64,000 nucleotides of DNA from Bin22 sp965207275 (GCA_965207275.1 CBDBMH010000002.1:496001-560000), one strand, 5' to 3'; shown: positions 54,616-64,000, numbered from the stretch's first letter. The notes: generated from the sequence alone by a model not told the origin. Translations and numbers: made by a program.

Positions 54616-54784
54616 CGGGTCAACCAGATTGAAGTGACGATTGGCGCCAAGTAGCCATCCTGCGGTCGGAAGCCGGCAACCACTTTCGGGAGACCTTTGG
54701 ATTCCGGTCCGAGGCGTTGGACCGGAATGAAGGTTACTTTAACGTCGCCCAGCGGGGAAACGATGGGTTGGGGCCACGATGGCG

Positions 54785-55972
54785 CTAGCCGTAGCCCCGT
54801 TCCACCAGCACGGAATAAATTTTTGACATCTGGGATCTGGCGAAGCGCTGGCTCATGGAGCGCATAACAGCCGGGCGGTCTTGCCGGAAGTCGCCTGGGC
54901 CGTGGAGTTGGGCATAAACGGCCAGCACGTCTTCCTGGAAGGCTCGCCGTTCGACGGCGTCATGCAGGGCACGCTCAATGGTATCCAGGGAGCGGGCAAT
55001 CTGCTCGTCACTCCATTCTTCGGAAAGCAGTTGCACCATATCGGCCACTTCGGGGGTGTCGGAAACTTCGAACACGTTCCGGGCCACGGCGGCGGCTTCT
55101 TCCTTGGGCACATGGTCAAGGGCCCAGTGGATTTCCTCCACTTCCGGGGGCTTGAGCTTGATCAAGCGGGTGAAACTTCCAGGCTGTTCCCTGGAACCGT
55201 CGGCGAACCGAACGTAGAGCATCTCCCCCTCTTCCCCTTTGAAATACTCGTCGTCCAGGCGCACCAGGCGGGAACTGATTTCCTCCTGCCGCGCCCGGTA
55301 TTCCTCGGACAAATCGCCGGTCAACTCGATGGTACGCCGATCAGCTACAGGGCAGCCCAGTCCGTCAAACATCTGGCCGGTCTCGTGGGGAGCCACCAAA
55401 TCGCCGTCGCAGTTACGCCCGAACAACAGGGCAACGTCAATGGCCGCGTCGTACCGGATGAGCATGCGGTTTTCGTAGCCAAACAGTTCGTAGGCCACTG
55501 CCTCACCAGGATTCAGGGTGTGAGCCCGGACGGTCGGGTAGCTTGCCAGGGTCCGCTCCAGCAGGTTCAGGAAGTGAGGCGACATGAAGGGCCTGGTACG
55601 CAGCTTGAAACTGGTGAAGGGGCGGCCATCCGCATCCTGGTAGCCGTACTGGCAGATGTTGGTGCCGTCGATCTTCTCAAAGGCCGATACCTCCTGTGCG
55701 CCGTGCAGTACCCAGGAACCGTCCTTGTGGAAGGGATAGGCGGCCTTGGGAGTGACCTTGATGAATTGGGGCGCGGGCCGATCATTTACGTGGGAAATTG
55801 CCAGGGCGCCGTACTCGTCGCCACCGATGAACTGAATGTGTCCGGCCACCCGGTTCTGCGGGTTGAAGGGATCAATCTCGATGAAGGACCGCCACATTTT
55901 GGGATGAGTGGCCGGCTCGGTATGCCGGTAATGCAGGTCGTGCCAGGTTCTGGTTGCCGTCGGTGTGTGCAT
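54785..55972 (-). CDS. RNA-ligase-like nucleotidyltransferase
   Basis: 395 residues from ATG 55972 with GGGGGAGGTGG upstream. The ligase core is clear: motif I EKIDGTN with Lys100, motif III AYELFGYENRMLI, motif IV GEGEMLYVRF-like text (EEGEMLYVRFADG), and motif V TRLIKLKPPEV. The spacing fits the Rnl2-type RNA ligases. The N-terminal 90 residues and the C-terminal helical part (EQIARSLDTIERALHD) are not recognised. It starts 29 bp after a terminator-like hairpin that closes the thi operon, so it may be transcribed by read-through or from its own promoter. A repair or RNA-sealing role is likely. Confidence 0.8.
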   Translation of the reverse strand: MHTPTATRTWHDLHYRHTEPATHPKMWRSFIEIDPFNPQNRVAGHIQFIGGDEYGALAISHVNDRPAPQFIKVTPKAAYPFHKDGSWVLHGAQEVSAFEKIDGTNICQYGYQDADGRPFTSFKLRTRPFMSPHFLNLLERTLASYPTVRAHTLNPGEAVAYELFGYENRMLIRYDAAIDVALLFGRNCDGDLVAPHETGQMFDGLGCPVADRRTIELTGDLSEEYRARQEEISSRLVRLDDEYFKGEEGEMLYVRFADGSREQPGSFTRLIKLKPPEVEEIHWALDHVPKEEAAAVARNVFEVSDTPEVADMVQLLSEEWSDEQIARSLDTIERALHDAVERRAFQEDVLAVYAQLHGPGDFRQDRPAVMRSMSQRFARSQMSKIYSVLVERGYG

Positions 55973-56000
55973 GGTCCACCTCCCCCGTCGGGGAAATCCC

Positions 56001-56033
56001 AAAAATGAAAAGGGGAGATGCCGGCATCGCCCC
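56001..56033 (-). terminator. Terminator-like hairpin at the end of the thi operon
   Basis: On the minus strand GGGGCGATGCCGGCATCTCC and two more C form a stem with one mismatch, followed by TTTTCATTTTT. It lies between the 79-residue gene (ending at 56065) and the RNA ligase start at 55972. Confidence 0.65.
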
Positions 56034-56064
56034 TTTCGGTCGCGTTTGCCGGAATCTATCGAAT

Positions 56065-56304
56065 CTATTGTCGGGTAGTATGCTCTTTCAGCACGGTCAA
56101 CAGTTCCCACATTCGATGCCAGACTACCCGTCTTTCCGGGTTGGTCAACGGCTCGCCCTTATGTTCCTTGCAGGCCAGCACGGCCCGGCCGGCCAGGAAG
56201 CCCCAGCTGCCGGGAACGTCGTTAATCCAGTCCACCACCTTGTCCCGGTGCTCTTTTATCACTTCCGCCAACAGGGCATCCAGGGTTTCAGTTGACTGGG
56301 TCAT
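56065..56304 (-). CDS. Small hypothetical protein in the thi operon
   Basis: 79 residues. Its ATG overlaps the thiS stop (ATGA), so it is translated with thiS. Mostly helical, with Trp-rich conserved-looking text (VVDWINDVPGSWGFLAGRAV, RRVVWHRMWELLTVLKEH). A small helper in thiamine synthesis or an unrelated rider. Not recognised. Confidence 0.65.
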   Translation of the reverse strand: MTQSTETLDALLAEVIKEHRDKVVDWINDVPGSWGFLAGRAVLACKEHKGEPLTNPERRVVWHRMWELLTVLKEHTTRQ

Positions 56305-56513
56305 CCGCCGCCAACCGGTCGCACAATTTCCAGGGTGTCGCCATTCTTCAGGGTGACCTGGGCGAAAGCGTCCTTCTTGATTACTTCGCCGTTGTAGCCC
56401 ACAGCCACGAACTGAAGGTCCAGCCCGAAGGCAGTGAGATAGGCTTCCAGGTTGGTGGCTTCCTCCACCTCCCTGGTCTTGCCGTTAACCATCAGGTTCA
56501 TCATCTCAGGCAT
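56301..56513 (-). CDS. thiS: Sulfur carrier protein ThiS
   Basis: 70 residues from ATG 56513, chosen for GAGG six bases upstream; ATG 56528 is also in frame. Ubiquitin-like fold text MVNGKTREVEEATNLEAYLT, and the end ...EIVRPVGGG supplies the C-terminal Gly-Gly that carries the thiocarboxylate sulfur. Provides sulfur for thiazole formation by ThiG. It follows thiE by 33 bp and overlaps the 79-residue gene. Confidence 0.9.
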   Translation of the reverse strand: MPEMMNLMVNGKTREVEEATNLEAYLTAFGLDLQFVAVGYNGEVIKKDAFAQVTLKNGDTLEIVRPVGGG

Positions 56514-56546
56514 GATTGCCTCGTTCATAACAGGGTCTGAGCTGAG

Positions 56547-57203
56547 TCAAAGGCGCGCTGTTTTTTGCCTTTCCCGGGCCGCCGCCATCGCTTCCTTGAG
56601 CCGGCGGGCGGCTTGTTCGGGGTGTTGAGCGGCCAGGATGCCCGTTATCACAGCCACTCCCATTGCGCCGGCTTCGATTACCTGCCGGCAGTTTTCCGCC
56701 GTTATGCCGCCGATGCCAATGGCCGGGAGCGGACACTTCCCGACTATTTTGCTCACCAGCCTGGGCCCGGCCGGCTCTTCCCCCGGGTGGGAGCGGCTGG
56801 CAAACATGGTGCCGACCACCAGGAAATCGGCGCCGTCCAGGACGGCCCGCTGGGCGCCCTCCACCGAGTGGACGGACCGGCCGATGAGCATATCCGGCCC
56901 CAGAATGCGACGGGCCGATGGCGCCGGAACCGCGTCCTCTCCCAACTGGGCACCGTCAGCCGGCAGGGCGGCGGCCACGTCGACCCGTTCGTTGATCAGC
57001 AGCAGAGCCCGTTCGCCAATGGCATGCCGCAGGCGTTGCGCCAGGTCCAGCAGTTGCGCGCCGTGAAGGTCCTTCTCCCGCAACTGGACCAGGTCAACCC
57101 CCCCGGTCACGGCTTGGGCTACCCGGTCAACCAGGGTTGACTCGTCGCCGACGTGGCGGTCGGTCACCAGGCACAGGCATGGGTCGGGCAGGGCAATGGC
57201 CAA
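56547..57203 (-). CDS. thiE: Thiamine-phosphate synthase ThiE
   Basis: 218 residues from TTG 57203, four bases after the thiG stop. TIM-barrel marks: CLVTDR at the N-terminus, GVDLVQLREKDLHGAQLL, LLINERVDVAAALPADGAQL, FLVVGTMFASRSHPG and PAIGIGGITAENCRQVIEAG. These include the pyrophosphate- and thiazole-binding residues of the family. It joins HMP-PP and thiazole phosphate into thiamine phosphate. The tail is a basic helix. Confidence 0.92.
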   Translation of the reverse strand: MAIALPDPCLCLVTDRHVGDESTLVDRVAQAVTGGVDLVQLREKDLHGAQLLDLAQRLRHAIGERALLLINERVDVAAALPADGAQLGEDAVPAPSARRILGPDMLIGRSVHSVEGAQRAVLDGADFLVVGTMFASRSHPGEEPAGPRLVSKIVGKCPLPAIGIGGITAENCRQVIEAGAMGVAVITGILAAQHPEQAARRLKEAMAAARERQKTARL

Positions 57204-57207
57204 GGCG

Positions 57208-57999
57208 CTAGCTACCTGCCGTTACCGGCTGCGGGACCTCGTCGGTGGGGCTGCTGGCGGAGGCGTAAGCCCGGGTGGGAATCCGCCCGGCCAGGTAGGC
57301 CTTGCGGCCGGCTTCCACACCGTGCTTGAAGGCCTCGGCCATCTGGGCCGGGTCTTCGGCCTGGGCGATGGCGGTGTTGACCAGCACCGCCGAGGCTCCC
57401 ATTTCCAGGGCCTTGGAGGCGTCGGAGGGTACGGCCAGGCCGGCGTCCACCACCACAGGCACGTTGGCCTGCTCGATAATAATGCGCACCTCTTCCACCG
57501 TGTGTATGCCCTGACCGGAGCCGATGGCCGAGCCCAGGGGCATCACCGTGGCGCATCCTACTTCCTCCAGCCGGCGGGCCAGCACCGGGTCGGCGTGGAT
57601 GTAGGGGAGGACAGTGAAGCCTTCCTCTACCAACTGCCGGGCCGCCTCCAGGGTGCCAACCGGATCGGGGAACAAGTACTTGGCGTCGGGAATGACTTCC
57701 AGCTTGACGAAGTCGGTCCTGGCAACCTCGCGCCCCAGCCGGGCCACGAACAAAGCCTCTTCGACCGTGGCGCAGCCGGCCGTGTTGGGGAGGATGTTGT
57801 ACTTGGACCAGTCGATATAGTCCAATATGGTCTTCTGAGTGGGGTCGTCCAGGTTAAGGCGCCGAATGGCGACAGTTACCATCTCGGTGCCCGAGGCTTC
57901 GATGGCTTCAACCATGTCCTCGTTGGTGCGGTATCGGCCGGTACCCACGATGAGACGGGAACTGAAGCTCTTGCCCCCAATTACCAAGTCGTCCGGCAT
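57208..57999 (-). CDS. thiG: Thiazole synthase ThiG
   Basis: 263 residues; GGAAGGAG upstream of ATG 57999. FSSRLIVGTGRYRTNEDMVE, NTAGCATVEEALFVARLGRE, VKLEVIPD with the Schiff-base lysine, ATVMPLGSAIGSGQGI, and VPVVVDAGLAVPSDASKALE mark the enzyme. It makes the thiazole phosphate from deoxyxylulose phosphate, dehydroglycine and the ThiS thiocarboxylate. First gene of the operon, under the TPP riboswitch. No glycine oxidase (thiO) or thiH gene is in this window. Confidence 0.95.
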   Translation of the reverse strand: MPDDLVIGGKSFSSRLIVGTGRYRTNEDMVEAIEASGTEMVTVAIRRLNLDDPTQKTILDYIDWSKYNILPNTAGCATVEEALFVARLGREVARTDFVKLEVIPDAKYLFPDPVGTLEAARQLVEEGFTVLPYIHADPVLARRLEEVGCATVMPLGSAIGSGQGIHTVEEVRIIIEQANVPVVVDAGLAVPSDASKALEMGASAVLVNTAIAQAEDPAQMAEAFKHGVEAGRKAYLAGRIPTRAYASASSPTDEVPQPVTAGS

Positions 58000-58027
58000 T
58001 GCTGCTACTCCTTCCGGTTTGCTGAAT

Positions 58028-58060
58028 ACAACAAAACCGCCGTTAAATTAACCGGCGGTT
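58028..58060 (-). terminator. Expression-platform terminator of the TPP riboswitch
   Basis: On the minus strand AACCGCCG/CGGCGGTT closes an AT-rich loop and is followed by TTGTTGT. It lies between the aptamer and thiG and is placed as an intrinsic terminator formed on TPP binding. Confidence 0.8.
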
Positions 58061-58077
58061 GCTCAATTTCCAGCGTC

Positions 58078-58168
58078 TTGTCCCTGCGACGGCATTACCC
58101 GTATCAGGTACAGACGGTCGGTAGCGACCTGCGGCTACCCTCTCAGCCTGGCTTACCCAAGCTCCCGC
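58078..58168 (-). promoter_or_regulatory. TPP riboswitch (THI element) aptamer
   Basis: On the minus strand GGCTGAGAGGG carries the conserved CUGAGA, and GTACCTGATACGGGTAATGC followed by CGTCGCAGGGA carries the conserved second half (ACCUGAU..., UAAUGCC, CGNAGGGA). The two halves pair as expected. Controls thiG-thiE-thiS-(79-residue gene) by transcription termination. Confidence 0.93.
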
Positions 58169-58386
58169 CAGAACAATCAATATTTGGTTTGGTAGCAAAC
58201 TTTAACACGCAGGAAGAATGCAGTCAAACAGACAATAGCAGGTGATTCAGATGGTTTTTCCGTGGAGGGCAGTCCTGTGTGCCTTCTCCTATTGTGCCTT
58301 GGAACAGAGGCACCCGATGGAGAATGCCACCCGGTGGAACCCTGCCAAGTCTGGCACTGACATTTGGTAGAGGTTAATATACGGCC

Positions 58387-61300
58387 ATGGTCAGTGAACG
58401 CCTCGCAACCGATTCAGTCCTTGCCGGTCACCTCTTTGTGGGCAGGCCGTCGGCTGCCGCCAGGGAGACGTTGTGGTCGCTGGTAAAGGAGATAAAGCGG
58501 GATGACCTGATGGCCCCGGTTACCGTGGTAACCCCCTCCCGCTATGCCAGCCTGGCGCTGCGCCGGGAACAGGGCGAACAGGGCTTCATCAACATTCGTT
58601 TTATTCAGATGCCAGTGCTGGCCGAACTGCTGGGCGGCGCGATATTGGCTGCCTTGAAGAAGAGACCCATCACCTCTACCCTGCAGAGCATTTCGCTGCG
58701 CCAGGCCCTCTCCGAAACCACCGGGCTGCTGCACCCGGTACGCCAGCATGCAAGGACCCGGGACAGCGTACGAGATGCTTTCCGGGAACTCCGCCGCTTG
58801 GAAGAGATTGACCTGGAAGACCTGGCGGGCCAGGGCGGCATAACCGCCGAGATTGTATCCCTGTTCCGGAAGCACCGGCAGGCCATCTCGGAAGCCTGGT
58901 TTGATTCGGAGGACCTGTCCCGCGCGGCCGCTGAAGCAGTAAACAAAGGCCAGGCTGCGGCCCTTGACGACCTGGGACACGTCATTTTTTTCCTGCCCCG
59001 GCTTCTCAGCCCCGGGGAAACCGGGCTGGTCCTTGCGCTGGCCGGTGACAAGAGGTGCTCGGTAATCCTGGGAACAACCAAGGACGACCAGGGGGACAGG
59101 CTGATCAGGGGCTTGCAGGCCCAACTTGAGAGGGTGATGGGGGAAGCCCTGCCGTTGGACGATGCGGGTTCAGCCAAGCCTCCGCCGGGGGATGGTGTTC
59201 ACCTGCATGTGGCGCCCAGCACCCACGAAGAGATGAGGCAGGTTATCCGGCAAATAGTAGCTGAAGCCGGGGGTAACGGTACGCCCTTTCATCGCATGGC
59301 GGTGCTGTACCGCATGGAGAATCCCTACGGCACGTTGATCCGCGAAGAGCTTGCCATGTCGGGAATACCCATGGCAGGACCGGGAAGAGACTTGCTGGCG
59401 AACACGCCGGCCGGCCGCACCCTGCTGGGCCTTCTGGACCTCCCCGCCAATGACTTCCGGCGGGACGAGGTGATGGAATGGTTGACCGGATGCCCCGTTA
59501 AGCTGCCCGATTCGTCGCAGGTTAGGTTCAGTCCCAGCCAGTGGGATGCTATCAGCCGCCAGTCCGGTATTGTAAGCGGACCGGACCAGTGGCGGGATCG
59601 GCTTTCGAGCTTTGCCCAGGCCACCGGGGAGCAGGCTGATCAGGGTGAGCGAGACGGAAGTATTTCCGAGGCCCGGGCCACCACAATGCGGGATAGCGCG
59701 AATGCGGCGCTGGCGCTTCGCGGATTCATTCAGGAGCTGGACCGCGCCCTGGCCCCGCCGGATAGCGGAAGCTCCTGGACGGCGTTCTGCCAGTGGCAGG
59801 CGAACGTTTTTGAGGACTACGTGGCCCGTCTCACAGTGGATATTGAAGAGGGTGAACTGGAAGACTTCGACCGGAACGTCGAAAGGATACTCCAGTTATT
59901 GAAGGAGATGGGGTCCGCGGATTCCCTGAATAGCAGGCCGACGGCGGAAGAATTCAGGCAGGTGGTCAGAGACGCGCTGCAGGTCCCCCAGGGGCATCTG
60001 GGCCCCACCGATCGGGGCGTGTTCGTGTCCTCGTTTGCCAATGCCGCCGGAATGAGTTTTGACAAGATCTGGCTGGTGGGGATGATTGAAGGCGCGGCGC
60101 CCCCGGCGCTACGCCCCGATCCTCTGCTGCCTCAGAGCGACCTGACCGGGCGAGGCAGCATCTCTCGTGCGCAGCGACGGATGTCCGAAGAGCGGTATGA
60201 CTACCTGTCCGCCCTGGCCACCGCGCCCAGCCGCACGCTGTCCTATCCCGTATCCGAATCCTCCTCTGGGCGGGCCGCTCACCCCTCCCGGTGGTTCCTG
60301 GAACAGGCCTCCATCCTGGCTGAAAGGCCGGTCCACAGCGGCGACCTGCCATCCCTCGCCGGCGAGCCGTGGTTGTCGGTAACAAAATCGGCGGAACACG
60401 CCCTGGATGGCTTGATGGACGACGGCCTTGCCGATCTGCTGGACTACGGCTTAGACCGCCTGGTGCGCTGGAGAAAGAGCGGAAACTCCATCGCCGCACA
60501 CCCGCTGGCAACTGGGGGGACCTTGTCCCGATCGGCCCGGATGGGGCGAGAGCGGCGCTCCCGGCGATTCACCCAGTACGACGGAAACCTTGAGCAGGCG
60601 GCTGCGGCTTCCAGGTTTGGTCGAAACCTGGATCGGCAACCTATCTCCCCTACTCGGCTGGAGGCCTGGGCGACCTGTCCCTTCCGCTATTTCCTGGCAA
60701 ACATGCTGAGGTTGGCCTCCCTGGAAACTCCCGAAGATACGACCCGCATCTCTCCGCTGGAGCGCGGAAAGTCAATCCATAAGATTCTTGAAGATTTTAT
60801 TGTGCAGAGCAAAGATAACGGCCTTCTGCCTCCTCCGGGCCAACCCTGGACGGACTCAGACAAGCTCCGCCTGTTGGAAATTGCCGAGACCGAGTTCAAC
60901 GATGCAGAGGCCAGGGGAGTTGCCGGCAAGCACCTGCTATGGGAACTGGAGAAGCAGAATATTCGCGATGACCTGGATGCCTTCCTGAAGGCGGAAGCGA
61001 GCCTGCGGGAGAGAATCGGAACGGGCGAAATACGGGTGGAGGCTCCCTTCGGACTGGGCAATGATTCCCCGGAGGTGCTGGACGAGGCAACGGGACTGAG
61101 GTTCCGGGGCTTGATAGACCGGGTGGACATCAGCGCCGACGGCAAATCGCTGCTGGTGATGGACTATAAGACCGGCTCACCCACCCCCTACGGCAAGCTG
61201 AAAGATGATCCCATTGACCGGGGCAAGCGGCTTCAGCTGGGCATTTACTCCTTGGCGGCGCAGCGGTTGGCGCCCACCGCCACTGACCTCCGAGCGGCCT

Positions 61301-61617
61301 ATTGGCTGACCTCCGGCCGGGGCGAGTTCAAGTTTGCGCCCCCGGACCACTTCGACATAAACGATCCCGACACGGCCCAACGATTCAGGGAGGGCGTAAC
61401 TGCGGTGGTATCCGGTATCCGGAAGGGTGTTTTCCCGGCCAACCCCGGGGAGATGGGGCGAGATGGCTTTGTCAATTGCCAGTTCTGTGACTTCAACGCC
61501 CTTTGCCCCTCACGTCGGGGCGATGCCTGGGAAAGGAAAAAAAGCGACGAAGCCGCGGCGATTTATCGCGAATTGGCGGAAGGCGACTCACAGGGCGACG
61601 AGCAGGATCGGGAATAA
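58387..61617 (+). CDS. AddB-like exonuclease subunit with PD-(D/E)xK nuclease and Fe-S cysteines
   Basis: 1076 residues. The N-terminal two-thirds are a helicase-like but non-canonical part. In AddB the Walker A may be lost; here the start (FVGRPSAAARETLW) is degenerate, and VFVSSFANAAGMSFDKIWLVGM (about 540-560) resembles the helicase V/VI region. The C-terminal nuclease shows GLIDRVD, VMDYKTGSPTP and QLGIYSL in order. Cys in WATCPFRYF and CQFCDFNALC give the four iron-sulfur cysteines of AddB/RecB-type nucleases. The next gene starts directly after the stop and encodes the AddA-like partner; together they process double-strand breaks. Confidence 0.85.
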   Translation: MVSERLATDSVLAGHLFVGRPSAAARETLWSLVKEIKRDDLMAPVTVVTPSRYASLALRREQGEQGFINIRFIQMPVLAELLGGAILAALKKRPITSTLQSISLRQALSETTGLLHPVRQHARTRDSVRDAFRELRRLEEIDLEDLAGQGGITAEIVSLFRKHRQAISEAWFDSEDLSRAAAEAVNKGQAAALDDLGHVIFFLPRLLSPGETGLVLALAGDKRCSVILGTTKDDQGDRLIRGLQAQLERVMGEALPLDDAGSAKPPPGDGVHLHVAPSTHEEMRQVIRQIVAEAGGNGTPFHRMAVLYRMENPYGTLIREELAMSGIPMAGPGRDLLANTPAGRTLLGLLDLPANDFRRDEVMEWLTGCPVKLPDSSQVRFSPSQWDAISRQSGIVSGPDQWRDRLSSFAQATGEQADQGERDGSISEARATTMRDSANAALALRGFIQELDRALAPPDSGSSWTAFCQWQANVFEDYVARLTVDIEEGELEDFDRNVERILQLLKEMGSADSLNSRPTAEEFRQVVRDALQVPQGHLGPTDRGVFVSSFANAAGMSFDKIWLVGMIEGAAPPALRPDPLLPQSDLTGRGSISRAQRRMSEERYDYLSALATAPSRTLSYPVSESSSGRAAHPSRWFLEQASILAERPVHSGDLPSLAGEPWLSVTKSAEHALDGLMDDGLADLLDYGLDRLVRWRKSGNSIAAHPLATGGTLSRSARMGRERRSRRFTQYDGNLEQAAAASRFGRNLDRQPISPTRLEAWATCPFRYFLANMLRLASLETPEDTTRISPLERGKSIHKILEDFIVQSKDNGLLPPPGQPWTDSDKLRLLEIAETEFNDAEARGVAGKHLLWELEKQNIRDDLDAFLKAEASLRERIGTGEIRVEAPFGLGNDSPEVLDEATGLRFRGLIDRVDISADGKSLLVMDYKTGSPTPYGKLKDDPIDRGKRLQLGIYSLAAQRLAPTATDLRAAYWLTSGRGEFKFAPPDHFDINDPDTAQRFREGVTAVVSGIRKGVFPANPGEMGRDGFVNCQFCDFNALCPSRRGDAWERKKSDEAAAIYRELAEGDSQGDEQDRE

Positions 61618-64000
61618 GTGCTGAACCAGGCCCAGAACACACCGGCCCCAAGTTTTGTGCCCTCCGACGACGAGGCGCGCCAGGTCATTGCCACGAATCT
61701 GGACGAGACCCTGTTTGTGGAAGCCAGCGCCGGCACGGGAAAGACCACCAGCCTGGTGCAGCGCATCGTTAACCTGGTGGCCAACGGCAAGACAACCATG
61801 GACCGCATTGCCGCCATCACCTTCACCGAACTGGCGGCGGCCGAACTGCGGGACCGGGTGCGCCAGGAACTGGAAAAGGCCGCAGCCAACGACACGCGCC
61901 CGCAAGCGGAGCGGGAATTGTGCGGCCAGGGAGCTTCCGACCTGGACCAGGCCAACATCCGCACCCTGCACTCCTTCGCGGGCCAGTTACTGCACGAGCG
62001 ACCCCTGGAAGCAGGCCTGCCCCCGGGGTTTGACACCTCTGACGAAATCGTGGCCGGGTTGGCTTTCGATGATGCCTGGGAGGAATGGCTGGACCGGAAC
62101 CTGGGGGAGGACTCTCCTATTGCCGGATCCATTTCCCTGCTGCTAACCCAGGGAATATCCCTGGTCCAACTCAAGAGACTGGCACGGGAATTCCACGCAA
62201 ACTATGCGGACCTATCGAGGTCCGGCCCCTCTGCGGATGCACCTCCGGCGGGAGATGCCGGAGTGGCCGTAGTCGGGCGTTGGCCCGAGGCGGAGCGACT
62301 GCTGCAGTTCTCCAGGAACGGCGCGGGTGATGCCCTGTTTGATCGAGTGTCCGGCCGGGGAGTGGCCATTCAATCGCTGGCAAATGCGCCAGCCGGCAGT
62401 TCCAATTACTACCGGCAACTGGCCAGGCTATTGCCCCTGGCTACCAATTCAGGGAGTCGGGCCAACTGGGAGCAGGACCCAATCACGGGAGAAAATGCCT
62501 GCACAGCCCTGAAGTCCCTGCTGGGAGAACTTCAACAGAAAATTCTGGGGAAACTGGAGGAAGCCAGGCGTCACGCCCTGTCGGAACTGATTAATAGCTT
62601 GACTGAATTTGTGCTGGACTATGCGGAACGCCGCCGGCGGGAAGGCCGCGCCGAGTTTCAGGACTTGCTGGTATGGGCCAGGGACCTGCTGCGAGACAAC
62701 ATAACGGTGAGGGACCATTTCCGTCGACGCTTTTCCCACCTGATGATTGACGAGTCCCAGGACACGGACCCAATACAGGCTGAAATCGCTATGTTCCTGG
62801 CCGAGTCGGTACCTCAGGGAATGTCGGGCAGTGGGCGCCCAATTACCTGGGATACTATCGTTCCCGAAAAGGGCAAACTGTTCGTGGTGGGCGACCCCAA
62901 GCAATCCATTTACCGGTTCCGCCGGGCTGACGTCGAGCAGATGCTGCATCTGCGAGACCGTATGGAAGCCGGGGGCGGGAGTACCGTCAACCTGGTGCAG
63001 AATTTCCGGTCTCAGAAACCGGTGGTCGACTGGGTCAACTACCTGTTTGACAATTGGATGGGAAAAGGCGGCGACGACGACCCCGAAGGTCGGGTGCAGG
63101 CGGACTACGTGGACATGGCCCATCGATGGTCGGCGGATGCGGACAGCGTCGTCGGGCCAAGGGTATGGGCCCTGGGAGATGAGGCGCAGCCCGCGCCCAT
63201 TGGCGCTATCCGCCAGCAAGAAGCGGTCGAAATCGCGGCTTTACTGCGCCAGACGGTGGAACAGGGGTGGTTGAAGCTGGACCAGGAGTCCACCAATGCC
63301 GCCGGCGGTAAGGAAGTGTACTCCCCGGTGAGCTTTTCGGATATCTGCATCCTGATTCGCGCCCGCACATCCTTGCCCGGCCTGGAGCGTGCGCTGGAGA
63401 GCGCAAATATCCCCTACCGGCTGGAGAGCTCGTCTCTCATCTTCGAGAGCGAGGAAGTCCGAGACCTGCTGAACTGCCTGCGGGCCATAGACGATCCAGC
63501 CGACCGGGTGTCCACGGTGGCAGCGCTCCGCTCCCCGGCCTTTGGCTGCAGCGATGTTGATCTGCTCCGGCACGACGAGGCCGGAGGGTCTTTCGACTAC
63601 CTTTCCGACAATTCGGCAGGGGCGAACCGGTAGTGTCCCAGGGACTGGCGGCGTTGAAGCAGTTTCACCTGCGGCGAATGTGGGAACCGCCGTCGACGCT
63701 GATTGAACGGATTGTCCGCGACCGCATGCTGCTGGAGGGGGCCACCGCCCACCCGCGTATGAGGGAACAATGGCGCCGATACCGGTTCATGGTGGAGCGG
63801 GCTGCCCAGTACGCCGAGGCCGGGGGCAAGTCCCTGCGCGCCTTCCTGGGCTGGCTTGAAGACCAGATCAACAATCGGGTGCGGGTCACGGAAACCCCGG
63901 TACCGGAGTCAGACGAAGAATCGGTCCGGGTGATGACCATGCACTCGTCCAAGGGCCTGGAATTTCCCGTGGTCGTACTGACGGGCCTGAACTCCGCTCG
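61618..64000 (+). CDS. AddA-like UvrD/REP helicase, frameshifted and running off the window
   Basis: From GTG 61618, right after the addB stop. Motif Ia/I EASAGTGKTTSLVQRIVNLV (about 38-57), motif II MIDESQDTDPIQAE, motif III FVVGDPKQSIYRFRRADVEQ, and motif IV NLVQNFRSQKPVVDW are present. The frame stops at TAG 63631-63633. The following sequence in the -1 frame continues the protein without a break in likeness, through TPVPESDEESVRVMTMHSSK and GLEFPVVVLTGL (motif V) to the window end. The most likely cause is one lost base near 63627 (reading AACCCGGTAGTG would restore it); sequencing error or real mutation cannot be told apart. The nuclease domain lies beyond the window. Confidence 0.82.

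Noticed and set aside
61618..63633. Two separate genes joined by TAGTG
   Set aside because: The second frame carries helicase motif V in the expected place, so one frameshifted gene is the simpler reading.

Overview
This window looks like a chromosomal contig from a member of the Chloroflexota, most probably a SAR202/Dehalococcoidia-type lineage. That placement is inference. It rests on high GC in the core genes, frequent GTG/TTG starts, and enzyme families known to be expanded in that group: luciferase-like flavin oxidoreductases, GMC oxidoreductases, Rieske oxygenases, 2-hydroxyacid dehydrogenases, a reductive-dehalogenase-like Fe-S protein and valine/glutamate-repeat lipoprotein linkers. 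Long intergenic stretches are filled with families of short dispersed palindromic repeats.

Layout. 1-911: 3' end of an RdhA-like Fe-S protein with a clear terminator. 1211-4409: a complete IS1595-type transposon with perfect 23-bp ends and an 8-bp target duplication. It carries a five-hairpin leader, a 48-residue basic ORF and a DNA methyltransferase-HNH fusion, with the transposase convergent. 4820-11494: a five-gene peptide-type ABC importer operon. 12200-14686: a zinc-binding lipoprotein in which an AztD-like propeller is nested inside an AztC/ZnuA-like protein. 15583-19418: membrane protein, 2-hydroxyacid dehydrogenase, methyltransferase and an LLM oxidoreductase. 19803-20429: a lipoprotein gene broken by one stop codon, then a fossil group II intron domain V. 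20900-31089: Rieske oxygenase, an IS1380 element, an RND exporter with a sterol-methyltransferase-like gene, and a GPP34-cytochrome P450 fusion.

31485-41237 is an accessory locus of lower GC. Two different defence-like cassettes sit in tandem, each bounded on the left by the 3' end of the same alpha/beta-hydrolase gene and on the right by copies of the same HTH-gene start region. Cassette 1 is a helicase-nuclease gene cut by an IS5-family element. Cassette 2 is an intact three-gene operon (PD-(D/E)xK-like nuclease, an unknown protein that may have a winged-helix N-terminus, P-loop ATPase).

41238-64000 returns to ordinary high-GC genes: LLM oxidoreductase, lactonase-type propeller, tRNA-Ser(GGA), two GMC oxidoreductases, an NCS2 permease with an RsbW-like tail, the ATP-grasp/alpha-E pair, a VOC protein, an RNA-ligase-like protein, a TPP-riboswitch-controlled thiG-thiE-thiS operon, and an addB-addA pair. 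addA has a frameshift and runs off the window.

No database search was possible. Family calls come from motifs and recognisable sequence patterns. Residue numbers are hand counts and may be off by a few.
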